DNA from: a virus
Length of the DNA: 64,000 nt
Strand: one strand, 5' to 3'
Virus record (IMG/VR): IMGVR_UViG_3300032050_000004
Location: 62,001-126,000 of that record
The translations under genes were made by a program, and so were the position numbers. The notes under the pieces are model-generated. The model made no database searches. It saw nothing but the letters and a program-made list of their open reading frames with translations, and was not told the origin of the DNA. Below, one piece after another: positions 41,797-49,895 of the stretch (within the stretch, counting starts at the first letter, position 1; every line of letters starts with the position of its first letter).

Positions 41797-42398
41797 AAAA
41801 ATTATATATTTTTTTTGCAACTCTTTTATTTGTTTTTTTTTCTACACTTACCTCTTATTCACAAAAAAATTCTATAAGAATAGTTAAAGAAAACTATACT
41901 TGTTATTTTGACACTGTTTTAAAACAGCCATTAGTTGTAGTTTATAAACTATATAAAGGTGGAGGAGATTGTTCAAGAGCAGGTTTTAGTTTTAAAAATG
42001 ATCTATCAAACGTAAAAACAGCAACTCAGGCAGATTATGCCAGATCTGGTTATGACAGAGGACATTTAGCTAATGCGGAGGATTTTGCTTATGACTGTAA
42101 ATTGGATGAATTAACTTTTAGATATTACAACTGTCTTCCTCAATCTAAAATATTGAATAGGGGACTTTGGAAACAAAAGGAAGAAGAATCAAGAAAACTT
42201 AGTCAGTTAGATACTATTACAGTTGTTTGTTTTGGTCGTGAATTTTTCAGAGACGAAAGACTGAATGTACCAAAATATTGCGGTAAAATAGTCAAGGAAA
42301 AAAATGGTAAAATTCATTTTTGGTTATTTGATCAAAATGGAACTTTATTACCTGAGAATAAAAATATTCTAAAAGAATATTCTATATACTTGAATTGA
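41793..42398 (+). CDS. Secreted DNA/RNA non-specific endonuclease
   Basis: 201 residues. Signal peptide at residues 1-24 (MKKLYIF, hydrophobic core, ending SYSQ). The beta-beta-alpha metal motif is Asp88-Arg-Gly-His91 in YDRGHLANAEDF, and the metal-binding Asn region is NCLPQSKILNRGLW. This is the NucA/EndA-type fold, degrading DNA and RNA. Four Cys may form disulfides. Co-translated with the amidase, so it is made at lysis and sent to the periplasm. It could digest host nucleic acid released at lysis or DNA entering from rivals. Confidence 0.88.
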   Translation: MKKLYIFFATLLFVFFSTLTSYSQKNSIRIVKENYTCYFDTVLKQPLVVVYKLYKGGGDCSRAGFSFKNDLSNVKTATQADYARSGYDRGHLANAEDFAYDCKLDELTFRYYNCLPQSKILNRGLWKQKEEESRKLSQLDTITVVCFGREFFRDERLNVPKYCGKIVKEKNGKIHFWLFDQNGTLLPENKNILKEYSIYLN

Positions 42399-42407
42399 TT
42401 TTTACTA

Positions 42408-42415
42408 TATTTATA
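42408..42415 (+). promoter_or_regulatory. Late-type promoter octamer TATTTATA
   Basis: TATTTATA 34 bases before the ATG at 42450. The spacer holds a small inverted repeat (AAAGAA ... TTCTTT). Confidence 0.5.
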
Positions 42416-42449
42416 AAGAAGAATTACATTCTTTATAAAAATTAGTATT

Positions 42450-43091
42450 ATGGAATCAGTGCCTTATTTTGAAGAATCAAATAATGAATTCTTTATTAGA
42501 ACATTCAAAAAGTATACACCTTCAGGGGAATTTAAATGGCATTTTGACGACGAGAATAGAAAAATTATTCCTATTTCTGGACATAATTGGAAAATTCAAA
42601 TTGATGAGTCTTTACCTGAAGAATTGATTATTGGGAAAGAATATTTCATACCTGTAGACGTTTATCACAGAATAATAAAAGGTGATGGAGATCTAGAATT
42701 AAAACTATTTAAACTGGATAGTAAAAAAGGAGATCAGCCTAAATATGTAAGAAAATACAATGATAATCCGAAAATTTCAGATTATCTTATGTATCATTTA
42801 CAAAATGAAATACCCTTGAATGAAAATGTTTTTAGATATGCATCTGAAGCTTGGTGCGATTTAATTCAGGAAGCGAAAAGTCTTTATGAAGAAGGAATTT
42901 TAGATTTTTCTGAAGAGGAACTTGAAATCATAAATGAGGATACTGGTAAGATAAAAATTGTTGATGGCGAAAGGTTTATTTTGAATACACCTTTTATCAA
43001 TACAAATAAAGATATTGATAAAAAATATTTTGTTTATATTTGTGAAGACAACAATAAAATAGAAAAAATTTATTTTGATGATGGAGAATAA
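42450..43091 (+). CDS. Cupin-like conserved phage protein
   Basis: 213 residues. Residues 10-85 (FIRTFKKYTPSGEFKWHFDD, ISGHNWKIQIDESLPEELII, YFIPVDVYHRIIKG) follow a cupin-like beta pattern seen in small phage proteins (W-H ... YHR-x-I-K-G), possibly metal binding. The C-terminal half is acidic and helical. Function unknown. Confidence 0.65.
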   Translation: MESVPYFEESNNEFFIRTFKKYTPSGEFKWHFDDENRKIIPISGHNWKIQIDESLPEELIIGKEYFIPVDVYHRIIKGDGDLELKLFKLDSKKGDQPKYVRKYNDNPKISDYLMYHLQNEIPLNENVFRYASEAWCDLIQEAKSLYEEGILDFSEEELEIINEDTGKIKIVDGERFILNTPFINTNKDIDKKYFVYICEDNNKIEKIYFDDGE

Positions 43092-43596
43092 GAAAAATAT
43101 TTATCTAAGTTTAATATTGATATTCGTTTGCATATCAAGAATAATTCCACACCCTTATAATTTTAGTCCTGTAGGTAGTATTTTTTTGATCGCTCCTCTA
43201 TTTTTTAGCAATAAAAAATGGTCTTTAGCGATTTCTTTCATACCGCTTATTATAAGTGATTTTTTGATTGGAAAAATAATTTATAAAAGCGACAGTTTTC
43301 TTTATAGTGGATTTATGTGGGTATATCTCTCATATTTCATGATATGGAGTTATTCCATATTCTCAAATCAAAACATAATTACTAAGAGCATTGTAGGATC
43401 ATTAATATTCTTTTTTATTACAAATGCTTCTTGCTGGATTAACAGTACTTTTTATCCTCAAAATATTTTCGGTTTGACTGAAAGTTTGATAGCCGGAATT
43501 CCTTTTTACTGGAACACACTCCTAGGATTTATTTTTTATTCAGGAATTATAATTATAGGTCAAAAATCACTGAATAAATATGTGTTGAGTAATTAA
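43078..43596 (+). CDS. DUF6580-type membrane protein (ECF transporter S-component-like)
   Basis: 172 residues from ATG 43078; another ATG follows directly, and a TTG lies one codon before. Five or six hydrophobic segments. Family-like landmarks: RIIPHPYNFSPVG, a conserved SD in PLIISDFLIG, TNASCWINSTFYP, and GLTESLIAGIPFYWNTLLG. DUF6580 proteins are common in Bacteroidetes and resemble substrate-binding subunits of vitamin transporters. A vitamin B12 role would fit the phage B12-dependent RNR but is only inference. Confidence 0.7.
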   Translation: MMENKKNIYLSLILIFVCISRIIPHPYNFSPVGSIFLIAPLFFSNKKWSLAISFIPLIISDFLIGKIIYKSDSFLYSGFMWVYLSYFMIWSYSIFSNQNIITKSIVGSLIFFFITNASCWINSTFYPQNIFGLTESLIAGIPFYWNTLLGFIFYSGIIIIGQKSLNKYVLSN

Positions 43597-44126
43597 TAAT
43601 TTATTTTATGTTCGTATTTGTCTGAATTTAAAAGACCATACAAATAATCGAACATTTCGTGGTATTCATCACAGTATAACCAATATTCAAAATTATCAAA
43701 TTCTTTTTTGTAGGTATTCAACATATCGCTACTCTGATTTTTTGAATACTCTACATTTGCTATCCTATCGCATATTTTTACAAATGCAGCATGTTTAGTT
43801 TCTCGTATTCCAGAGTAATATTTTTCACTGGCTCTTTCTTTCCTATTTCTACCTTTTTCATTTGTTAAAGCAAAAACTATTTCCGCTACTTCTTCTCCGA
43901 GTTCTGATTTAAGATCATTGTAGGTTATACGAGTATCTTCAATTGTATCATGTGCCCAACAAGATGCAAGAACAACATCTCGATCATCTTTTGGAATTAA
44001 ATTAATATATTTTTTAGCAGTTTCTACAACCATATTCAAATGAAACTCATATGGTAATCCATCATAAAAATGATTAGTGGAAATATGACAGTTAACTGAA
44101 AAGTTTTTTGCGTGATCTTCTAACAT
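43593..44126 (-). CDS. HD-domain hydrolase (small SpoT/MESH1-like)
   Basis: 177 residues. Metal-binding H ... HD ... D pattern: an early His in LPYEFHLNMVVE, the HD pair in LASCWAHDTIEDT, and late Asp in FVKICDRIANVEYS. H-D-x-I-E-D-T and K-x-x-D-R-x-x-N are typical for the hydrolase half of RelA/SpoT-like proteins. It may remove (p)ppGpp or a related nucleotide, preventing the stringent response; substrate unproven. First gene after the terminator of the giant-RNA locus. Confidence 0.75.
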   Translation of the reverse strand: MLEDHAKNFSVNCHISTNHFYDGLPYEFHLNMVVETAKKYINLIPKDDRDVVLASCWAHDTIEDTRITYNDLKSELGEEVAEIVFALTNEKGRNRKERASEKYYSGIRETKHAAFVKICDRIANVEYSKNQSSDMLNTYKKEFDNFEYWLYCDEYHEMFDYLYGLLNSDKYEHKINY

Positions 44127-44175
44127 TGGAATTTTTAATTATTATTTTTTTGTAAAAATAATAAAAAAATATAAA

Positions 44176-44210
44176 AAAGAAAACCCCGAATCTTTTTGGA
44201 AACGGGGTTC
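44176..44210 (-). terminator. Terminator of the giant RNA locus
   Basis: Minus strand GAACCCCG ... CGGGGTT stem followed by TTTTCTTTTTT; ends the non-coding transcript just before the HD-hydrolase gene. Confidence 0.85.
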
Positions 44211-45104
44211 TAATTTTTTAATAAAATGGCTGAGATTATACCATTTTGCGGTAGCCTTTGAGAGTATTATCCTTTTCGAGGTTCCCTCTTTTATCCACGG
44301 ACCTTTCGATCAACGTAGCCACCAGTCTCAGTCTTTAGACTCCTTTCGGAATCTTGACCAACATTCTCGTCAGAGCTGTTCTGCAACCTAGTAACACCAG
44401 ATAGGATGGCCGTCCCACCACGATGCTTTGAGTCACAAAGTGAAACAGATCTTGCGAACCTGCCTCACACTCAGTTATCATTGCTGACCTGAGCCTTAGA
44501 GACCTTTTGCTCTTGACGCTGGGAGTCTTGGGCTGTGATTTAAATTTTCATATTTAAATGACATGATCCACGAATTTATGAAAGATGTGCTCCCAGAGTA
44601 GATCCGTTCCTTTTGAGAACGAAATACTACACACCTTTCTGTCAGCTTTGCGGTGCCAACGGCCAGATGAAACCAACTCCCACAACTCAACTCGTGTTAC
44701 CGAGTAAAATTATAAGTCTTAGCCAACCTTGCTGGTTAAAGCACTTCCCCTTCGCATGAGGTCGTACTTTATGAGTTTCATACATTTCTGCATTACGCCC
44801 AACCCTGTCATTTCTATCAGTCGGTTGCCCAACCAATCCGTTTAACAGGAAAAACCCTGAGATGTTTCTATTGTACCTCTCGATACTCAACCACACATTC
44901 GTTTATGTGATACAGCCTACTGACCTGCCCGGTTTTTCAACTGCGAACTCTCATTGTTTGGATGTCCTCCCTAACTTTAGGAAGGCGGAACTTGCGGATG
45001 GGTTTTACCCCAAAGGATCATGTGCAAGTATCCTTTTATACTCCGTCACCGGAGTTTATCTTATGGATGCCAAACCACCCAATTTCTTAATCAAAGAACG
45101 ATTT
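44211..45104 (-). ncRNA. Giant structured RNA, unit B (downstream copy)
   Basis: About 0.9 kb with markedly higher GC than the flanks, short ORFs in all frames only, and many local inverted repeats (for example ACTCCGG-TGA-CGGAGT at 45030s-45050s). It begins with boxA-like CGTTCTTTGA (45091-45100) then AAGAAATT-GGGTG. Blocks shared with unit A in the same order: GATAAAC-x-CCGG (to 45029), AGAGCAAAAGGTCTCTAA (44496-44513), GCAGAACAGCTCTGACGA (44367-44384), ACTGAGACTG (44322-44331) and ATGGT-x-TAATCTCA-x-CC (44228-44244). Size and setting resemble phage GOLLD/ROOL-class RNAs, but family membership is untested. Confidence 0.75.
45091..45100 (-). promoter_or_regulatory. boxA-like antitermination element, unit B
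   Basis: CGTTCTTTGA on the minus strand, identical to elements at 46054 and 46301 and like bacterial rRNA boxA (NusB/S10 site). Confidence 0.55.
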
Positions 45105-46076
45105 TGCCGACTACAACCAGATTCGGACTGATTGCTACCATCACAAAAACCATAGCATATGATTTATTGTGTTGTGCCCACTACACCATGAGTCGAGGTT
45201 TGATAGGTTGAGATTACACCATCTCGTGAGGAACTTTAGAAGACCGTATGGAATTTCACCTTAATCTTCGTATCCACGATTGCTCGTATCCCTCAGTCTC
45301 AGTTGATTTCGTTCTGTAAGTTTGACCCAACAGAATTTAGTCAACCAGTCTTTTATCGTCAGAGCTGTTCTGCCTTGTAAACCACTATTGTATCCCTAAG
45401 AATATAACTGTGGAAATTCTTAATTTTAGAACAAGACAAAGAATGTACCTTTGCACATTCTCTCAGATTGGCATAATCAGTTACCCGACTTGCCTCTGAG
45501 AATTAGAGACCTTTTGCTCTTAACGCCATTCAGAATTTATACAACTCCCCATTTTAAGGTTTTTCAGCTTATTGATTCGCAGAGTTGCAATCATGAATTT
45601 ATATCAGATGTACTGATGGTGATGGTTCAACTAAGAATGCCACACATCTGATTTGACGGAGACGATCAAGAATCCGACTGTTACATAAGATACGAATAAG
45701 AAAATCCTAAACGACCTTACACAACTGGAATGAAACATGATCCTGATTAGAGACCTAATTTCAACCGAAGATATTTCAACCTTCAGCAATCGTCATGATG
45801 AGCAGACGATTTTCCTAGAAGTTCAACTATTGTCATTTCTGACTCAACCGATAGTTCACCCTGTTCGGTATATTAAAATTATAGTTACCCATAACTTCAA
45901 TATGTTGCTTCTTTGCTTAGCTGTCTTGTTTTCACAAGCGAGTACCGTCTTTTTGATCTCCGGTATCTCTTTTATTCCCGTTGCCGGGGTTTATCTGTCA
46001 CAGATCATGTTGCCATGCCTGAAGAGTCTAAGCACCCTTTAATTTCTTATAGTTCAAAGAACGATTTCCTTTTGAT
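45105..46076 (-). ncRNA. Giant structured RNA, unit A (upstream copy)
   Basis: About 0.97 kb, no convincing coding capacity. Starts after promoter 46085-46114 with boxA-like CGTTCTTTGA (46054-46063) and AAGAAATTAAAGGGTG. Shared blocks with unit B in the same order: GATAAACCCCGG (45964-45995 region), AGAGCAAAAGGTCTCTAA (45503-45520), GCAGAACAGCTCTGACGA (45356-45373), ACTGAGACTG (45290s-45304), and ATGGTGTAATCTCAACC (45206-45222). Between the blocks the two copies differ strongly, as expected for an RNA conserved in structure. About 100 bases separate its last block from the boxA of unit B. Both units probably come from one transcript. Confidence 0.75.
46054..46063 (-). promoter_or_regulatory. 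boxA-like antitermination element, unit A
   Basis: CGTTCTTTGA on the minus strand, about 22 bases after the -7 element of the promoter at 46085-46114. Confidence 0.6.
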
Positions 46077-46084
46077 TGGGACTG

Positions 46085-46114
46085 CAAATATAAATCACTT
46101 TTTTATAATTGCAA
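46085..46114 (-). promoter_or_regulatory. Host-type promoter P3 of the RNA locus
   Basis: Minus strand TTG (46112-46114), exactly 19 bases, TATATTTG (46085-46092) then CAG; the boxA follows. Very good match to the Bacteroidetes consensus. Confidence 0.75.
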
Positions 46115-46172
46115 CAATTGTTAATAACTTTTATAATTTTTTATTTTCAATTGTTTTCCCGAAACGGTGATG

Positions 46173-46202
46173 CAAATGTAGAAACTATTTTTCAAATTCC
46201 AA
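46173..46202 (-). promoter_or_regulatory. Host-type promoter P2 of the RNA locus
   Basis: Minus strand TTG (46200-46202), exactly 19 bases, TACATTTG (46173-46180) then CATC. Confidence 0.7.
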
Positions 46203-46300
46203 TAGTTGTTAATAACTTTTGTTTTTTGTTAATTTCAACACTAATAAGTCAGGATTTATGTAAAACTTAACACTAATCAGTACTTATCTCCGTTGTTGAT

Positions 46301-46310
46301 TCAAAGAACG
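46301..46310 (-). promoter_or_regulatory. boxA-like element after P1
   Basis: CGTTCTTTGA within a stem GTTGATT ... AATCAAC, directly downstream of P1; third copy of the element. Confidence 0.55.
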
Positions 46311-46328
46311 ATTACTAAATCAACACTG

Positions 46329-46360
46329 CAAATATATATATCTTATATGATTCAATCCAA
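46329..46360 (-). promoter_or_regulatory. Host-type promoter P1 of the RNA locus
   Basis: Minus strand TTG (46358-46360), 21 bases, TATATTTG (46329-46336) then CAG. Tandem promoters P1-P3 resemble an rRNA operon leader. Confidence 0.6.
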
Positions 46361-46395
46361 ATAAAAAAAGAAAAAAAATTATAATCCTCAGATAA

Positions 46396-47463
46396 TCAAT
46401 CAAAAAAGTTTGTGTTCCATTTTTTTGGATCCAATTTATATTCCTCAATAAAGCAAACCCAATTTTTTTCACTTTTAAAACTGTAAAACCATAGCTTTAT
46501 TTTACTTAGGTATTGAAGATTGAATTTTTTAAAAAATAATGCCAGTGAAATTTTATTTATTATTGATTTAGATTCTGTAGGTTCTGCTTTATAAAAATCT
46601 GAAACCCACGTAATTTCGTCAGACACTATTACTGGAACATTATTATTTACGAAATCAGCTGCTACTATATTAAATGTTTCCGTAAATGATACTTGTAATC
46701 CAATATCCATTTTTTTGACTAGATCAGTAAATTCTCCATGTCTTAACCATCCGTGTTCTATAAGCTTATGTTTTGGATTATTTTTAAATAAATTTCTCAA
46801 ATTCTTTAGAACAGGATCACCATTGTTCTCAACTCTAGCTACGTTTACATGAAGGTGAAGTTCTTTATTTATAGAGTTAGCGTATTCTATAGCTGATACA
46901 GCTTGATACAATTGATTTTTCAAAGGTCTAATTGCACCGAAACAACCAACATTTAAAACTTTTTTATTTTTATTTACACATTCATTTTTCTTATCGAAAA
47001 GATTTACCGGGTAATAGTTAGGTAAATAAATTGTTTTTTTAGGAAGAATGTTGTTAAGATCTTCGTATGTAGTTTTTGAGTTAACTGATATAAAAACATT
47101 TTTGTATTTCTGATAATCATATATCCATTCCATTGCTATACCTTCATTAGCTATAAATGGTATTTCACTATGAAGTCTAATTATCCATTTAACATTTGGG
47201 TGTAATTTAGTCAACACCTCGAACTTAGATGGTACTACCCATAAAGCTTCGATTATTACTATGTCAGCTTTGAATTTTTTTACCTCTCTATCAATATCAT
47301 TATTATCTTTTACTTCTATCAGATGAGAATTATACCCATTTTTTTGCAACATTTCATTAACAAAACTGGCAGAGTTTAAAAGACCAGAAGAGATAGTTTT
47401 AATCTCAGAATGAGAAGTCATTCTCTTTTTTAGAATGAAAAGAATTTTTGGAGAGGAGTGCAT
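46396..47463 (-). CDS. Family 1/4-type glycosyltransferase
   Basis: 355 residues. GT-B fold: N-terminal Rossmann part (KFKADIVIIEALWVV; NVKWIIRLHSEIPF), linker KTIYLPNYYPVNLF, then donor domain LNVGCFGAIRPLKNQLYQAV, HGWLRHGEFTDLVKKMDIGL, and the E-x7-E-like end in SFTETFNIVAADFVNNNVPV. Transfers a sugar to an unknown acceptor, perhaps phage DNA bases, a virion protein or host surface glycan. TATTTATA (minus strand, 47477-47484) is 13 bases upstream. Confidence 0.8.
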   Translation of the reverse strand: MHSSPKILFILKKRMTSHSEIKTISSGLLNSASFVNEMLQKNGYNSHLIEVKDNNDIDREVKKFKADIVIIEALWVVPSKFEVLTKLHPNVKWIIRLHSEIPFIANEGIAMEWIYDYQKYKNVFISVNSKTTYEDLNNILPKKTIYLPNYYPVNLFDKKNECVNKNKKVLNVGCFGAIRPLKNQLYQAVSAIEYANSINKELHLHVNVARVENNGDPVLKNLRNLFKNNPKHKLIEHGWLRHGEFTDLVKKMDIGLQVSFTETFNIVAADFVNNNVPVIVSDEITWVSDFYKAEPTESKSIINKISLALFFKKFNLQYLSKIKLWFYSFKSEKNWVCFIEEYKLDPKKWNTNFFD

Positions 47464-47533
47464 GAAGATATTTATTTATAAATATCTCTGAAAAGACAAA
47501 AACAATCATTCTAATAAAAAAAATTACAGAAAT

Positions 47534-49402
47534 TTAATTATTCTTTTTTGTGAGAATAATTTTTAAGAGGTCATCAAAAATTGAAAATTCATTCTTGTTT
47601 TCTATTACTTCACCATCTAGAACCTTTGAAATAATTTGCTCTTTTGCAGTTATTAGATTATCGATATCAACGTCGATTGTATTTTGACAAATTAGCTTTA
47701 TAATTTGAATGTTATCTGCTTTCTGAGACGCTCTGTGTATCCTATCCTCGGCTTGTATTTTACTAGCAGGTTCCCAAGGTAAATCCAAGAACATTAAACA
47801 ATTTGCAGAAGTTAGAGTCAAACCTACACCTGCAGCTCCAATAGTTCCAACAAATACTTTACAATTCTCATCATTCATAAACTTGTCCACTGCTTCTTGT
47901 TTTTGGATCATATTGTGTTTTCCGGTAAACCAAACAGCAACATCTTTAAATTCTTCGTAAATAAATTGAGATGCACTTATGAATTGAGAAAAAACTACAA
48001 TCTTTTCATCACCTTCTATTATATTTTTTATAAATTCAATAGATTGTTTTGCTTTATACATAGAAGTAAACTGCTTCAACTTTTGAATTCTAGCCAAATG
48101 AGTCATTTTATCATCTGATTCTTGAAATTCGTCAATTACACCATCTTCAATATTTCTATATTCTTTCATTGAATCAGATTTTATTTCAATAGGGATTGTT
48201 GTAAAAGTTTTTGGGGGCAAAAATTTCAAGATGTCTTTTTTTAACCTCCTTAAAAAATATGGAGAAATTCTTCTATATAATTCTTCTAAGTTAGAGTAAC
48301 CATCATAATTCCAATGACCAAATTTATCTTGATGTGCATTGCAGTATCTCACTCCGAAATTATGAGCATTAGACCATTCTTTAGAGTCTATCAAATTCAA
48401 TAAAGGAAAGAATTCATATGGCCTATTCTTAATAGCGGTTCCAGTCATTAATATTTTTTTACTAGACTCCTTAAAAGCTTTCTTTATAATTTGAGATCTG
48501 AATGCTGTTGGATTTTTTATATAATGAGCTTCGTCAAGTACAATTAAATCATAATCATTAGGATTTAATACTTCCCCATCTTTATCAATTTTAGAAACTA
48601 AGTGGTGTGTTCTAGATTTGACAACTTTCATTCTACCGCAACTAGGACATTTATCATATTTTTTAACTTCGGTAACTCCTTCCCACTTACAATTATAATT
48701 TGTACACTTGTGAGAATAATTAAAATCAAAATATGATTCTAAAGATTCATAGTTTATGATATGAAAAATACTTTCACTTTTGTTATATGTAACTATATTA
48801 TCTTTTTTCTTTGGTTTGAATTTGTATATGAAACATTTTTCATGTGTAAACTTTAAAATTTCATTTCTCCAATTCAATTTTAGAGATGCAGGTACTATTA
48901 CAAGAGTTTTATAATTGTTTTTTATTGCATAGGATATTGAGCTCAATGTTTTTCCAACTCCGGGTTGGTCTCCTAGAATTGCGTTTCCATTAGTAGTCTC
49001 AAAAAAGGCTACTGCTTGTTTTTGGTATTCGTATGGTTCAATTTTCATGAAAGAATAATCTACACCACTTACATCTATTCCACTTTCTTTTAGTTGTATA
49101 GCCTCTTTCGCTTGTTGATTATGTTCTAGTAATTTATCAATCAATATAGCAGATTCTGAATCAGATATATTTTCGAATTTAAATTTGATTGCACTATCTC
49201 TGCAAAAAGTCACTATTTTACTTAATCCGGCTTCATTTGCCAGTCTATACCAATCTTCCTTTACTCTATTATCAGGCATTAAAATACTATTCATTTTAGT
49301 CTGACATTGTTCCTTTGGAATACTTTTAATAAAATTAAATAACAAATCATTGTATTTAAACCTGATCTCGTAATTTGACCTTAATTTTTTGATTTCAACC
49401 AT
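47534..49402 (-). CDS. SNF2-family DNA helicase/ATPase
   Basis: 622 residues. Walker A LGDQPGVGKTLSS, DEAH box LIVLDEAHYIKN, motif III LMTGTAIKN, motif V VFVGTIGAAGVGLTLTSAN, and motif VI EDRIHRASQ. It resembles the SMARCAL1/HARP-type subgroup. Between motifs Ia and II there is a Cys4 zinc insert (HKCTNYNCKWEG ... KCPSCGRMK), not normally found there. Likely remodels or reanneals DNA at forks, similar to the role of T4 UvsW or Dda. Confidence 0.88.
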   Translation of the reverse strand: MVEIKKLRSNYEIRFKYNDLLFNFIKSIPKEQCQTKMNSILMPDNRVKEDWYRLANEAGLSKIVTFCRDSAIKFKFENISDSESAILIDKLLEHNQQAKEAIQLKESGIDVSGVDYSFMKIEPYEYQKQAVAFFETTNGNAILGDQPGVGKTLSSISYAIKNNYKTLVIVPASLKLNWRNEILKFTHEKCFIYKFKPKKKDNIVTYNKSESIFHIINYESLESYFDFNYSHKCTNYNCKWEGVTEVKKYDKCPSCGRMKVVKSRTHHLVSKIDKDGEVLNPNDYDLIVLDEAHYIKNPTAFRSQIIKKAFKESSKKILMTGTAIKNRPYEFFPLLNLIDSKEWSNAHNFGVRYCNAHQDKFGHWNYDGYSNLEELYRRISPYFLRRLKKDILKFLPPKTFTTIPIEIKSDSMKEYRNIEDGVIDEFQESDDKMTHLARIQKLKQFTSMYKAKQSIEFIKNIIEGDEKIVVFSQFISASQFIYEEFKDVAVWFTGKHNMIQKQEAVDKFMNDENCKVFVGTIGAAGVGLTLTSANCLMFLDLPWEPASKIQAEDRIHRASQKADNIQIIKLICQNTIDVDIDNLITAKEQIISKVLDGEVIENKNEFSIFDDLLKIILTKKNN

Positions 49403-49453
49403 TTTTATTGTTTATTATAGGCAAAATATTAATCAAAGATAAAAAAATAAAGC

Positions 49454-49461
49454 TATTTATA
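49454..49461 (+). promoter_or_regulatory. Late-type promoter octamer TATTTATA
   Basis: TATTTATA 20 bases before the ATG at 49482. Confidence 0.5.
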
Positions 49462-49481
49462 CTTATAAATCATATAAAATT

Positions 49482-49862
49482 ATGAAAAAATTAGTTTTAG
49501 AGAATCTAAATAAAATAATTGAAGAAAGATTAAAGCTCTTAAAGGAAGATGATGGTCAAATGCCAGCAGATTTAGATGTTGAGAAAGATAGTCAGAAAGA
49601 AAGTATTTACGATGCCAAGCCGGGAAATACTCTAATTATTGATTTTGAGAATGTAACCATCAAGTTGCAGAGAGTTTATGATGATTTATTTAAAGTAATT
49701 GATGCTGCTGAAAGCAAACAATTAAAAAATAATGATTATATAAAAATTGAAGGTAATGATATTTTAGAACAAGGGAAAAAATTTACTTTTAAGATTTTTA
49801 GAGAGGCCAATGTTAAGTATGAATCTAATCCAATTAAAGGTTGGAGAATAATAAAGAGTTAA
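49482..49862 (+). CDS. Small protein with head-targeting-like N-terminus
   Basis: 126 residues. Starts KKLVLENLNKIIEERLKLLK with the I-I-E-E site, then a Pro/Asp linker and a beta-rich C-terminal domain (NTLIIDFENVTIKLQRVYDD; GKKFTFKIFREANVKYE). Followed by a strong terminator. Likely late head protein; no specific family. Confidence 0.65.
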   Translation: MKKLVLENLNKIIEERLKLLKEDDGQMPADLDVEKDSQKESIYDAKPGNTLIIDFENVTIKLQRVYDDLFKVIDAAESKQLKNNDYIKIEGNDILEQGKKFTFKIFREANVKYESNPIKGWRIIKS

Positions 49863-49868
49863 AAAAAT

Positions 49869-49895
49869 AAAACCCCGAAATTCGGGGTTTTTTTT
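49869..49895. terminator. Bidirectional terminator
   Basis: AAAACCCCGAA / TTCGGGGTTTT hairpin between convergent genes ending at 49862 and 49894. Confidence 0.9.

Noticed and set aside
44211-46076. Possibility that the region is a ribosomal RNA fragment because of its rRNA-like promoters and boxA.
   Set aside because: No universal 16S or 23S landmark (such as the 530 loop or sarcin-ricin loop) was found in either unit.
44496-46170. Several open frames of 60-100 codons on both strands inside the giant RNA region (for example 44862-45131, 45737-46042, 45913-46170).
   Set aside because: They overlap each other, lack the genome's codon and residue bias, show no domain, are not shared between the two repeated units, and the conserved blocks do not keep frame.
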